Assembly (NCBI GenBank): GCA_947503175.1
Contig: CANNCO010000002.1
Span: 496,001-560,000, forward strand
DNA length: 64,000 nt
Reading direction: 5' to 3'
From: an uncultured Paracoccaceae bacterium
GTDB taxonomy: Bacteria > Pseudomonadota > Alphaproteobacteria > Rhodobacterales > Rhodobacteraceae
The translations under genes and the position numbers were made by a program. The stretch's first letter is position 1. The number at the start of each line of letters is the position of its first letter. The notes beneath the pieces are model-generated. The model saw only the letters and a list, made by a program, of their open reading frames with translations, had not been told where the DNA came from and made no database searches. This document shows, piece by piece, positions 8,546-17,221 of this stretch.

Positions 8546-9718
8546 ATGGTTGCCGCAATTACCACGGGTCGCAAGCTTCTAATGCGGCTGACACTTCTTC
8601 TGGCCGCGCTTGTCGTGGCGGCCTGTGACCCTCTGGCGACCGTCGGCGGAGGGCCAAGCATCGATACACGCCGCAGCGTGCCGGTCGCGCTTCTGGTACC
8701 GCAAACCGCACCGCAGGGCGGCGCCGGCCTCTCGCAAAGCATTGAAAACGCGGCGCGTCTGGCGATGGCAGATCTGTCGGGCGTGGATGTCGAACTGATG
8801 GTTTACGATACCGGCGGAACACCGTCTGGTGCCCAGGCCGCGGCCACCGAAGCCCTGGGTGATGGTGCGAAAGTCATCCTAGGGCCTGTCTTTGCAGAGG
8901 CCGCGAATGCAGCGGGCGTCGTGGCGGCACGGCGCGGCGTGAACGTTCTGTCCTTCTCGAATAACCCGGCAATCGCGGGCGGCAACGTGTTCATCCTCGG
9001 CTCGACCTTCCAGAACACGGCCGATCGGCTGGTGGGCTACGCGGCCCGTCAGGGTGTGCGCGATATCCTCATCGCGCACGCAAACAGCCCCGCCGAAATG
9101 ATCGGCCGCGATGCGATCTCGCGCGCCATTGCCGCAAACGGGTCGCGTTTGGCGGGGACTGCATCGTTCGAACTGAGCCAGCAAAGCGTCATCAACGCGA
9201 TTCCGGAGATTGCCAGTCAGGTTCGCGACAACGGCGCATCGGCGGTATTCATGACGTCCGGCAATGACGGTGCAATCCCGTTTTTGGCCGAACTTCTGCC
9301 CGAAAACGGCATCGACAACACCGAAATTCAGTTCATCGGCCTGCAGCGTCTGGACATTCCCGCCACGGCGATCTCGCTTGACGGTTTGCAGGGCGCATGG
9401 TTCGCCGTTCCCGATCCGGGGCTCGCGTCACAGTTCAACGGTCGCTATCAGGCGGCCTATGGATCAAACCCGCACCCGCTAGCCGGGCTGGCCTATGACG
9501 GGATCGCGGCGATCGGTGCGCTCGTCAATGCCGAAGGATCGGATGCTCTGACCGTTCCGGCCTTGACGCGACCATCGGGTTTTGTCGGCGTCAACGGCGT
9601 GTTCCGTCTGCGTCCCAACGGCACGAACGAGCGCGGTCTGGCCGTGGCCACCATTCAGGAAAGACAGGTCACTTACCTTGACCCCGCCCCGAGAAGCTTT
9701 GGCACCCCCGGCTTCTGA
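8546..9718 (+). CDS. Penicillin-binding protein activator, LpoA-like lipoprotein
   Basis: This 390-residue predicted lipoprotein has a type I periplasmic-binding fold. A hydrophobic signal ends in LVVAAC, a lipobox. After it come VPVALLVPQTAPQGGAGLSQSIENAARLAM and VILGPVFAEAANAAGVVAARRGVNVLSFSNN, as in branched-chain amino-acid binding proteins and LpoA's C-domain. In LpoA the fold activates PBP1A from the outer membrane; linkage to rsmI/yraN supports that reading. The ATG at 8546 has GAGGG upstream; the ATG at 8582 would also leave a complete lipoprotein signal. Its 3' end overlaps the proposed glnD start. Confidence 0.75.
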   Translation: MVAAITTGRKLLMRLTLLLAALVVAACDPLATVGGGPSIDTRRSVPVALLVPQTAPQGGAGLSQSIENAARLAMADLSGVDVELMVYDTGGTPSGAQAAATEALGDGAKVILGPVFAEAANAAGVVAARRGVNVLSFSNNPAIAGGNVFILGSTFQNTADRLVGYAARQGVRDILIAHANSPAEMIGRDAISRAIAANGSRLAGTASFELSQQSVINAIPEIASQVRDNGASAVFMTSGNDGAIPFLAELLPENGIDNTEIQFIGLQRLDIPATAISLDGLQGAWFAVPDPGLASQFNGRYQAAYGSNPHPLAGLAYDGIAAIGALVNAEGSDALTVPALTRPSGFVGVNGVFRLRPNGTNERGLAVATIQERQVTYLDPAPRSFGTPGF

Positions 9719-12482
9719 GCCGGACGCCCTTGATCCGCATTCCGATCTGATCTGCGACGCGCGCCTCGTCTTTGACGAAGCGGCAGTGCGGGATGCGTTG
9801 ACCGCCGGTTGCAAAGAGGCCGGAGACAACCGGTCTATCCGGTCCATTACGGTGAGCATTCTGAAAGACGCCATCACAAGTGGCCGTCAGGCGATCAAGG
9901 ATGCTTTCGCCGAACGGCCGCGCGCAGCGCGCGAAGCCTCGAACGCCTATTGCCACCTCACAGATGCGGTCGTGCGCACGGTTTTCGATGTCGCGACAAA
10001 GCGGCTGCACCCACGACCCAATCCGACCCAGGCCGAACGCATCGCGCTTTTGGCCGTGGGCGGCTATGGACGTGCGGAGATGGCCCCCTTTTCGGATGTC
10101 GATCTGCTGTTCCTCACGCCTTACAAAACGACAGGTTGGGTCGAGAGCGTCATTGAATCGATGCTCTACATCTTCTGGGATCTGCACCTGAAAGTCGGGC
10201 ATGCCAGCCGCACGGTCCAGGACTGCGTACGCCTCGGCTTTGACGACATGACGATCCGCACCGCGCTTCTGGAAAACCGGCATCTGACCGGAGATCCGGC
10301 CTTGTCCGAGGAGTTGAACCAGCGACTTCACAAGGATCTGTTCCAGGCCACCGGCCCGGAGTTCATCGATGCCAAACTCGAAGAGCGCAGCGAGCGCCAC
10401 CGCAAACAAGGTGGCCAGCGCTATATGGTCGAACCCAATGTGAAAGAGGGCAAAGGCGGGCTTCGCGATCTGCAAACGCTGTTCTGGATCGCCAAATACG
10501 TCAATCAGGTCGAATCGAGTCGTGAGCTCGTGGAACTGGGCACCTTCACGGCTGATGAATACGAGCAGTTCCAGAAGGCCGAAACATTTCTGATGGTCGT
10601 GCGCACGCATCTCCACCTGATTGCGGGGCGTGCGATGGATCAGCTGACCTTCGACATGCAAGTCGAAACAGCCGACAGGCTTGGGTACTCCGATCATGGC
10701 GGCAGGCGCGCCGTGGAACACTTCATGCAGGATTACTTCCGCCATGCCACCGTGGTGGGCGAACTGACCCGCATCCTTCTGACCGCACTCGAAGCACGCC
10801 ACGCCAAGAAAGCCCCTTCGCTGATGCGGCTTCTGCGGCGCAAAAAGAAGGTCAAGCCGGGTTACGTGATCGTCCACAACCGGATCAGCGTGAAAGACGA
10901 GGAATCGTTCCTTTCCGACAAACTGAACCTGTTGCGGATATTCGAAGAAGCGCTTCGAACAGGTTACCTGCTGCACCCCGATGCCATGCGCCTGATCTCG
11001 GCCAACCTGGACATGATCGACGAAGACATGCGCCAGACGCCCGAGGCGCGGCGCATTTTCATCGACCTGATGCTGAAACACGGCAACCCCGAACGCGCCC
11101 TGCGCCGGATGAACGAACTGGGGGTTCTCGCCGCATTCATCCCCGAGTTTGCGCCCATCGTCGCGATGATGCAGTTCAACATGTACCACAGCTATACGGT
11201 GGACGAGCACACGATCCAATGTATCGCCACACTTGCCAAGATCGAACGAGGGGAGCTTGTCGAAGAGCTTCCCGTCGCAAGCCGAATTCTAAAAGAGGGC
11301 GTCGACCGGCGGGTGCTTTACGTGGCGTTGCTCTTGCACGATATCGGCAAGGGACGGGACGAGGATCACTCGATCCTCGGGGCGCGGATCGCACGCAAGG
11401 TCGCGCCAAGGCTTGGGTTGAAGAAGGAAGACAGTGAGACGGTCGAGTGGCTGGTCCGCAACCATCTTCTGATGTCCGACATCGCACAGAAACGGGACCT
11501 TTCCGATCCGAGGACGATCCGCGAGTTCGCGAAAGCGATGAAATCCCGCAAACGGCTGGACCTGATGACGGTTCTGACGGTCTGCGATATTCGTGGCGTT
11601 GGGCCGAATACGTGGAACAACTGGAAAGCGCAGCTTATCCGGCAACTCTATCGCGACTCCGTGGTCGCCCTGGAAACCGGTCTGGAAGACCTGAACCGCG
11701 AATCCCGCGGGGCCGAGGCCAAGCGCGCACTGCGCGAGGCCCTGTCCGATTGGCCCGCCAAGGATCTGCGGGCCGAGACGGGCCGCCATTACGACCCTTA
11801 CTGGCAGGGCATGCCGCTTGAGACCCATCAGGTCTTTGCGCGGCTTCTGCGGGACATCGGCGATGGCGAGGTCAAGATCGACCTCTTCCCAGACGAAGAC
11901 CGCGACGCAACCCGCGCCTGTTTCGCGCTGGCCGACCATCCCGGTATCTTTTCGCGTCTTGCCGGCGCGCTGGCACTGGTTGGCGCGAACGTCGTGGACG
12001 CGCGTACCTATACGACCAAGGACGGTTATGCGACTGCGGTGTTCTGGGTGCAGGACATCGAGGGTCACCCCTTTGCCGCAAACCGTCTGCCCCGCCTTCG
12101 CAGCATGATCCAGAAAACGCTCAAGGGTGAGGTCGTGGTGCGTGAAGCGGTAAAGGATCGCGACAAGATCAAGAAACGCGAACGCGCTTTCAAGGTGCCC
12201 ACCCACATCACCTTCGACAACGAAGGATCGGACATCTACACGATCATCGAGGTCGACACACGCGACCGACCGGGCCTGCTTTACGATCTCACGCGCAGCC
12301 TTGCATCGGCCCATGTCTATATCGCCAGCGCGGTGATCGCGACATATGGCGAACAGGTGGTCGACAGCTTCTATGTGAAGGATATGTTCGGGCTGAAATA
12401 CCATTCCGAGGCAAAGCAGAAGAGCCTTGAAAAGCGCTTGCGGGACGCGATCGAACGCGGCGCGGAACGGGCCCGCACCTGA
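9678..12482 (+). CDS. glnD: [Protein-PII] uridylyltransferase/uridylyl-removing enzyme
   Basis: GlnD adds or removes UMP on PII proteins in response to glutamine, the first sensor of nitrogen control. The nucleotidyltransferase domain has VGGYGRAEMAPFSDVDLLFL. The central region has KEGKGGLRDLQTLFW and the HD hydrolase domain has YVALLLHDIGKGRDEDHS. Two C-terminal ACT domains are visible (LADHPGIFSRLAGALALVGANVVDART and VDTRDRPGLLYDLTRSLASAHVYIASA). No ATG or GTG fits well. I propose TTG at 9678 with AGGAAAGACAGG upstream, giving 934 residues, but the start is uncertain. The stop overlaps the murJ ATG (TGATG). Confidence 0.93.
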   Translation: MTPPREALAPPASEPDALDPHSDLICDARLVFDEAAVRDALTAGCKEAGDNRSIRSITVSILKDAITSGRQAIKDAFAERPRAAREASNAYCHLTDAVVRTVFDVATKRLHPRPNPTQAERIALLAVGGYGRAEMAPFSDVDLLFLTPYKTTGWVESVIESMLYIFWDLHLKVGHASRTVQDCVRLGFDDMTIRTALLENRHLTGDPALSEELNQRLHKDLFQATGPEFIDAKLEERSERHRKQGGQRYMVEPNVKEGKGGLRDLQTLFWIAKYVNQVESSRELVELGTFTADEYEQFQKAETFLMVVRTHLHLIAGRAMDQLTFDMQVETADRLGYSDHGGRRAVEHFMQDYFRHATVVGELTRILLTALEARHAKKAPSLMRLLRRKKKVKPGYVIVHNRISVKDEESFLSDKLNLLRIFEEALRTGYLLHPDAMRLISANLDMIDEDMRQTPEARRIFIDLMLKHGNPERALRRMNELGVLAAFIPEFAPIVAMMQFNMYHSYTVDEHTIQCIATLAKIERGELVEELPVASRILKEGVDRRVLYVALLLHDIGKGRDEDHSILGARIARKVAPRLGLKKEDSETVEWLVRNHLLMSDIAQKRDLSDPRTIREFAKAMKSRKRLDLMTVLTVCDIRGVGPNTWNNWKAQLIRQLYRDSVVALETGLEDLNRESRGAEAKRALREALSDWPAKDLRAETGRHYDPYWQGMPLETHQVFARLLRDIGDGEVKIDLFPDEDRDATRACFALADHPGIFSRLAGALALVGANVVDARTYTTKDGYATAVFWVQDIEGHPFAANRLPRLRSMIQKTLKGEVVVREAVKDRDKIKKRERAFKVPTHITFDNEGSDIYTIIEVDTRDRPGLLYDLTRSLASAHVYIASAVIATYGEQVVDSFYVKDMFGLKYHSEAKQKSLEKRLRDAIERGAERART

Positions 12483-14020
12483 TGCAACCGATCCGGCTCG
12501 CGCACGGTTTTCTGACCGTCGGATTCTGGACCATGGCGAGCCGCGTTCTGGGCTTTGTCCGCGATATCCTGATCGCTGCGTTTCTGGGCACCGGACCGGT
12601 GGCGGAGGCATTTCTGATCGCTTTTTCGCTGCCCAACATGTTCCGCCGCTTCTTTGCCGAAGGCGCGTTCAACATGGCCTTCGTGCCGATGTTCTCGAAA
12701 AAGCTCGAGGGCGATGAAGACCCAAAAGGCTTTGCGCAAGAGGCGTTTTCCGGGCTGGCAACGGTTCTTGTTGTCTTCACGGCCATAGCACTTCTTGCGA
12801 TGCCGTGGCTGGTCCTTGCGATGGCATCCGGATTTGCCGGCGACGAACGGTTCGACCTTGCAGTCTTCTATGGCCGGATCGCGTTTCCATACATTCTGTT
12901 CATCTCGCTAGCCGCGCTCCTGTCTGGCGTCCTGAACGCGACAGGCCGGTTCATGGCCGCAGCCGCTGCCCCTTTGATCCTGAACCTTTGTTTCGTCGCC
13001 GCGATGGTGATCGCCAACAATGCAGGCCGGTCGATTGGCGATGCCTTGGCATGGGCCGTGCCGGTTGCGGGCGTTGCCCAACTTACAATGCTCTGGCTTG
13101 CCGCCTCCCGCGCCGGTTTTCAGATGCGCCTGGGCTGGCCGCGCCTCAGCCCCGACATCAAGCGGCTGGCCATCATCGCGGCTCCTGCGGCGCTTGCCGG
13201 CGGGGTCGTGCAAGTCAACCTTCTGGTGGGCCGTCAGGTTGCCAGTTTCTTTGATGGTGCGGTGGCTTGGCTTAGCTACGCCGACCGGCTGTACCAGCTT
13301 CCCCTCGGCGTTGTCGGCATCGCCATCGGCGTGGTTCTCCTGCCAGCCCTGTCGCGAAGGCTGAGGGCCGACGACACGACGGGCGGCCAGAACGCTCTGA
13401 ACCGCGCAGCAGAGATCGCCCTTGCGCTAACCGTTCCCGCAGCCGTTGCGCTGGCGGTGATCCCGGGCCCGCTTGTGTCTGTCCTGTTCGAGCGTGGTGC
13501 CTTCGATGCAGCCGATGCCGGAGCGACGGCACTTGCCGTTGCGGTCTACGGTCTCGGCCTCCCGGCCTTCGTCCTGCAAAAGGTTCTGCAGCCCCTCTAC
13601 TTCGCGCGCGAGGATACCAAACGCCCGTTCTATTTCGCCCTTGTCGCGCTGGTCGTGAATGCGATCATCGCAATCGGCCTTGCCCCCGTTATCGGTTTCA
13701 TCGCGGCCGCATGGGGGGCGACAATCGCGGGATGGGCAATGGCCTGGCTATTATGGTGGAAGTCACGCGCCATGGGCGATGCGGCGCGGCTTGATGCGCG
13801 GTTTCTCAACCGCATCTGGCGGATCGTAGCGGCGGCGCTGTTTATGGGTGTGGTTCTCTTCGTCGCAGCACTGGCATTGGAACCGTGGCTATCAGGCGGT
13901 CCGATCCGCTACGCGATGCTTGCAGTGCTGATTGTGATTGGGATGGCCACCTACTTCCTGACCGGTCGTCTGATCGGGGCGTTCACGGTGGCCGATCTGC
14001 GCGACACTCTTCGCCGCTAG
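12482..14020 (+). CDS. murJ: Lipid II flippase MurJ
   Basis: This 512-residue polytopic membrane protein of the MurJ/MviN family flips lipid II across the inner membrane for peptidoglycan synthesis. The start is typical: FLTVGFWTMASRVLGFVRDILIAAFLGTGPVAEAFLIAFSLPNMFRRFFAEGAFNMAFVP. Around 13-14 hydrophobic helices follow, with charged cavity regions such as YADRLYQLPLGVVGIAIGVVLLPALSR. It begins inside the glnD stop (TGATG) and is probably translationally coupled. The 3' end overlaps the convergent rhomboid-like gene by four bases. Confidence 0.95.
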   Translation: MQPIRLAHGFLTVGFWTMASRVLGFVRDILIAAFLGTGPVAEAFLIAFSLPNMFRRFFAEGAFNMAFVPMFSKKLEGDEDPKGFAQEAFSGLATVLVVFTAIALLAMPWLVLAMASGFAGDERFDLAVFYGRIAFPYILFISLAALLSGVLNATGRFMAAAAAPLILNLCFVAAMVIANNAGRSIGDALAWAVPVAGVAQLTMLWLAASRAGFQMRLGWPRLSPDIKRLAIIAAPAALAGGVVQVNLLVGRQVASFFDGAVAWLSYADRLYQLPLGVVGIAIGVVLLPALSRRLRADDTTGGQNALNRAAEIALALTVPAAVALAVIPGPLVSVLFERGAFDAADAGATALAVAVYGLGLPAFVLQKVLQPLYFAREDTKRPFYFALVALVVNAIIAIGLAPVIGFIAAAWGATIAGWAMAWLLWWKSRAMGDAARLDARFLNRIWRIVAAALFMGVVLFVAALALEPWLSGGPIRYAMLAVLIVIGMATYFLTGRLIGAFTVADLRDTLRR

Positions 14021-14703
14021 CGGTGCCGCAATCGCGCCCGCACACGAGACCAGCCCCCGGGGCTGACAATGAAGGATAGGAAGAAACCCGAGATAAACCC
14101 GGCCACCTCGGCAATCCAGTCCAGACCCGAACCGAAAAGCAGCCCGAAAACAAGCTGGATGAAAAGAAGAACCGCGATCAGCGTAAACGCTTGGTATTGC
14201 GGCCCGCCGGTCGCACGGATCCGTACCCACAGGATGAATGTATAGGCCCCTATCAACCCATAGACCGCCGGATATCCGCCCACCAGCGGGTTGGGGTCAT
14301 TGGTAATCAATGCAAAGGCCAGCGCACCGAACACAGCCGACCCAAAGAAGATCGCAACGAGCGGCAGCGAGCCGAAGACGTCACCCACCATCTTGCCCAG
14401 TGCTAAAAGGAAGACGAGCACCATCAGCATATGGACGAAGCTCCAATGCACGAACGGATAGGTCACGAACCGCATCAGATGTTCCGGTGGCCAGCGGCCC
14501 GTCTCTATCATCAAATCGAAGATCGGTGAGACGAACGCCAGATTCTGAATCCATTCCAGCCGCCACCCCACCGCGTCGGCCCCCCCGAAATATCCGTTCG
14601 AACCCGCCACAAAGGCAAGCTCGGCCAGCACAATCGGCAGGGCGAGGATAATCACCGCTACTGGCAGCGGATTGATCGGTGCGGCATCGGGGTCGCTGTT
14701 CAA
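14017..14703 (-). CDS. Rhomboid-like membrane protein lacking catalytic Ser and His
   Basis: This ~228-residue protein has six hydrophobic segments and rhomboid family similarity: RFVTYPFVHWSFVHMLMVLVFLLALG, the region of the conserved H-x-x-x-N, and NPLVGGYPAVYGLIGAYTF. In active rhomboids that site reads G-x-S-G; here it is G-Y-P-A, so the serine is proline. The later histidine motif is replaced in DWIAEVAGFISGF. It is therefore probably not a protease and may act as a pseudo-rhomboid. No ATG is available; TTG at 14701-14703, preceded by GGAAGG, is the likeliest start. It overlaps murJ's end by four bases. Confidence 0.75.
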   Translation of the reverse strand: MNSDPDAAPINPLPVAVIILALPIVLAELAFVAGSNGYFGGADAVGWRLEWIQNLAFVSPIFDLMIETGRWPPEHLMRFVTYPFVHWSFVHMLMVLVFLLALGKMVGDVFGSLPLVAIFFGSAVFGALAFALITNDPNPLVGGYPAVYGLIGAYTFILWVRIRATGGPQYQAFTLIAVLLFIQLVFGLLFGSGLDWIAEVAGFISGFFLSFIVSPGGWSRVRARLRHR

Positions 14704-14794
14704 AACTGAGGGCCTTCCTTGACGGTAACACCCGCCCTCGGTAAGCGACCGGGGCCGATAAATCCAGACGCCGATAATCCAGACGGAGACAGAC

Positions 14795-15820
14795 ATGGCA
14801 GAGACGCAGTTCACCCCGCGCGTCTTCTCGGGCATCCAGCCTTCGGGCGGCCTTACGCTTGGCAATTATCTTGGCGCAATGAAGCGCTTCGTGGAAATGC
14901 AGGATGCGGGGCAGTTCGAGACGGTCTATTGCATGGTCGACCTACATGCGATCACGGTCTGGCAGGATCCGGCGGCCCTGCGCCAGAACACCCGTGAACT
15001 TGCGGCGTTCTTTATCGCCGCTGGGATCGATCCAGCGAAATCAATCCTGTTCAATCAGTCGCAGGTGGCCGAACACGCCCAGCTTGCCTGGATCTTCAAC
15101 TGTGTCGCCCGGATGGGGTGGATGGGGCGCATGACCCAGTGGAAGGACAAAGCGGGCAAGAACACCGAGAATGCGTCTCTGGGCCTCTTCGCCTATCCTG
15201 CGCTGATGGCTGCGGACATCCTGATCTATCACGCGACCCATGTACCGGTGGGCGACGATCAGAAACAGCATCTGGAACTGACCCGGGATGTGGCCCAGAA
15301 GTTCAACAACGACTTCGGCACGGATTTTTTCCCGATCACCGAACCGGTAATCGGTGGTCCTGCGATGCGGGTGATGAGCCTGCGTGACGGGACCAAGAAA
15401 ATGTCGAAATCGGACCCATCCGATATGAGCCGGATAAACATGGCCGACGATGCCGACGCAATCGCCAGAAAGATTCGTAAGGCAAAGACCGATCCAGAAC
15501 CACTGCCGGACACCATCGAGGGTCTGAAAGACCGCCCGGAGGCCCGCAATCTAGTAGAAATCTATGCAGGTCTTGCGAACACGACGCCCGAAGCCGTGAT
15601 CGCGGAATGCGCAGGCCAGCAGTTTGGAACGTTCAAGCCACGCCTTGCCGATCTGGCGGTTGAGCGGATCGCTCCGATCTCCGCACGCATGCGCGACCTG
15701 ATGTCCGACCCGGCAGAAATCGACAGGACGCTTGGCAAAGGCGCCGACCGCGCGCGCGAGATCGCGACGCCGATCCTTGAGAAAACCTATGAAATAGTAG
15801 GCATGTTGCGCAGCGGGTAG
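14795..15820 (+). CDS. trpS: Tryptophanyl-tRNA synthetase
   Basis: This is a 341-residue class I aminoacyl-tRNA synthetase charging tRNA-Trp. It starts [19 protein letters not shown], containing the HIGH-equivalent, and has [13 protein letters not shown] and [23 protein letters not shown]. The KMSKS loop appears as [16 protein letters not shown]. Length and motif order are standard. The ATG at 14795 has GGAGA upstream. It is divergent from the rhomboid-like gene, with about 90 bp between starts, and is followed by a 368-bp region without a protein gene. Confidence 0.96.
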   Translation: MAETQFTPRVFSGIQPSGGLTLGNYLGAMKRFVEMQDAGQFETVYCMVDLHAITVWQDPAALRQNTRELAAFFIAAGIDPAKSILFNQSQVAEHAQLAWIFNCVARMGWMGRMTQWKDKAGKNTENASLGLFAYPALMAADILIYHATHVPVGDDQKQHLELTRDVAQKFNNDFGTDFFPITEPVIGGPAMRVMSLRDGTKKMSKSDPSDMSRINMADDADAIARKIRKAKTDPEPLPDTIEGLKDRPEARNLVEIYAGLANTTPEAVIAECAGQQFGTFKPRLADLAVERIAPISARMRDLMSDPAEIDRTLGKGADRAREIATPILEKTYEIVGMLRSG

Positions 15821-15840
15821 GCTGTCATAAAAAGGAATCA

Positions 15841-16028
15841 GGATCGGCTTAAAAGACAGGGTGTTGGCTCAGATTATCCCGGCGCCAACACCACCTGTCG
15901 GCCACTCGTCCCCGCAGCAGGGTGGCTTCGCCCGAAGGCATCCAGACACCGACAGGACCGGGCGCGGACCGGTTCCTCCGACCCGCGACCCGCATGTCCC
16001 CCGGTCTCCCGCGCCGGGGGACTTTTTT
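15841..16028 (+). ncRNA. Candidate structured small RNA or structured trpS 3' region
   Basis: The 368 bp between trpS and the next gene hold no convincing protein. They show consecutive perfect stems: GGTGTTGGC (15860-15868) with GCCAACACC (15884-15892); CCTGTCGG (15894-15901) with CCGACAGG (15949-15956), enclosing a small GAAG-type hairpin near 15924-15939; ACCGG (15957-15961) with CCGGT (15969-15973); and a terminator at 15996-16028. It could be an independent sRNA or trpS 3' UTR. I do not recognise an Rfam family: it is not SRP RNA (no GGAAGGAAGCAGCC loop), tmRNA or an evident 6S rod. The 5' end is not defined. Confidence 0.5.
15996..16028 (+). terminator. Rho-independent terminator
   Basis: A perfect 9-bp stem, GTCCCCCGG (15996-16004) with CCGGGGGAC (16014-16022), has a 9-nt loop and is followed by six thymines at 16023-16028. 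This is the clearest intrinsic terminator in the window. It ends the trpS transcript or the candidate sRNA. Confidence 0.85.
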
Positions 16029-16188
16029 CTTGGGGCGGATGTCGGGTTTGAGTTCAGATTGCCGGATGCTGCATTGTCGAAGCTGACCGAAAAGCTCTCC
16101 TTTGAGGTACGGTCGTAGATTGCCTTAGATCAATGAGCACGCGCGCTCCCATCTCGATCATTGGTCAAAGGAGTCGATTGGAGGCAAC

Positions 16189-16998
16189 ATGTCTGGCACA
16201 GGAAAGACCATCACCACAGGAGACGTTGCGCTGTTTACATCGGAGGCGGGTAAGATGGATGGACAGCCCATCGTCTTGCTTCATGGAGGTTTGGGAAGCC
16301 GGGCGGACTTTGAACCTCTGGCCCGGCACCTTGTGTCCGACTATCGGCTGATCGCGATAGATAGCCGGGGCCATGGCCGATCTGCCTTGGGTGACGCCAC
16401 ACTGACGTATCGCCAGTTAGCCGATGACATTGCGGTTGTTCTTGACCAGCTTGAGTTGAATGAGGCTGGGATTATCGGCCACAGCGATGGTGGCATCGTT
16501 GCAATGCGCCTTGCGGCATCTAATCTTGCACAGCCTCGTTTCGTTGTTGCTGTCGGGGCTCATTGGCAGTTGCCGGACGACGACCCGACCCGCGAGATTT
16601 ACCGAGGTGTCACTGCCCAAGAGTGGCGAGAAATGTTCGGGCAGAAGATCAAAAGATATGAGGGTGAGAACCCCGATCCCGATTTCGAGAGATTGTTCGA
16701 GGCAACCAAGGCCATGTGGCTTGGCAAGGGCAATGACGCCTACCCGAACGATACGGTCCGTACCATTGCCACCCCACTTCTCGTCGTTAACGGCGACGAT
16801 GACATTCTCGTCTCGCGTGAGCACGCTTTTGAGCTTGCTGAACAAGTTGAAGGAGCGCGGCTTCTCAACCTGCCTTTCGCTTCGCACACTGTATTGGAGG
16901 ATAATCCAACAGATGTTATCCCTGCGATAATCGGCTTCATTGACAGAGTTCAGGAAAAAAGCCGACCGGGTAGCGGCAGCAAAGTCCCGCAGAGCTGA
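16189..16998 (+). CDS. Alpha/beta hydrolase of unusual composition
   Basis: This 269-residue alpha/beta hydrolase carries IVLLHGGLGSRADFEPLARHL (oxyanion HG), DSRGHGRS, the nucleophile elbow GIIGHSDGGIVAM, an acid in LLVVNGDDDILVSREHA and a catalytic histidine in PFASHTVLED. The complete triad suggests an active hydrolase, haloperoxidase or lactonase; the substrate is unknown. Codon usage is less GC-biased at third positions than in the flanking genes, and gene-free DNA flanks it on both sides (368 bp and 223 bp), which suggests acquisition. The ATG at 16189 has only a weak GGAG-like element upstream. Confidence 0.85.
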   Translation: MSGTGKTITTGDVALFTSEAGKMDGQPIVLLHGGLGSRADFEPLARHLVSDYRLIAIDSRGHGRSALGDATLTYRQLADDIAVVLDQLELNEAGIIGHSDGGIVAMRLAASNLAQPRFVVAVGAHWQLPDDDPTREIYRGVTAQEWREMFGQKIKRYEGENPDPDFERLFEATKAMWLGKGNDAYPNDTVRTIATPLLVVNGDDDILVSREHAFELAEQVEGARLLNLPFASHTVLEDNPTDVIPAIIGFIDRVQEKSRPGSGSKVPQS

Positions 16999-17221
16999 AC
17001 TTCCCAAGCGCTCAACATAACACTGTGGAAAAACTCGAGGATGCAACACCGGTGAAAACCGGGTCATTCGCGATACCACCGAAAGGTTCGCCGCAGGTAC
17101 GCGGGCATGATGTACTTGGAGCTGAATGACCGGCGAGGCATCGACGCTTTAGAGTGTCGCTCCGATAACCTCTGGACAGTTCTGTCCGGCAATCCTACCG
17201 TCCCGACGCGGGAGGACGACT
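16999..17221. other. Intergenic region between hydrolase and ilvE
   Basis: These 223 bp contain no supportable protein or RNA gene. The only element I can place is the GGGAGGAC ribosome-binding site just before the ilvE ATG. Short in-frame stretches are unlike any family I know. Confidence 0.5.

Noticed and set aside
9669-11219. 516-residue frame antisense to glnD
   Set aside because: Long because of high GC bias; glnD domains on the other strand are unequivocal.
15861-16118. 85-residue reading frame downstream of trpS
   Set aside because: Proline/arginine-rich, spans a strong terminator and paired stems; the DNA is better explained as structured RNA.
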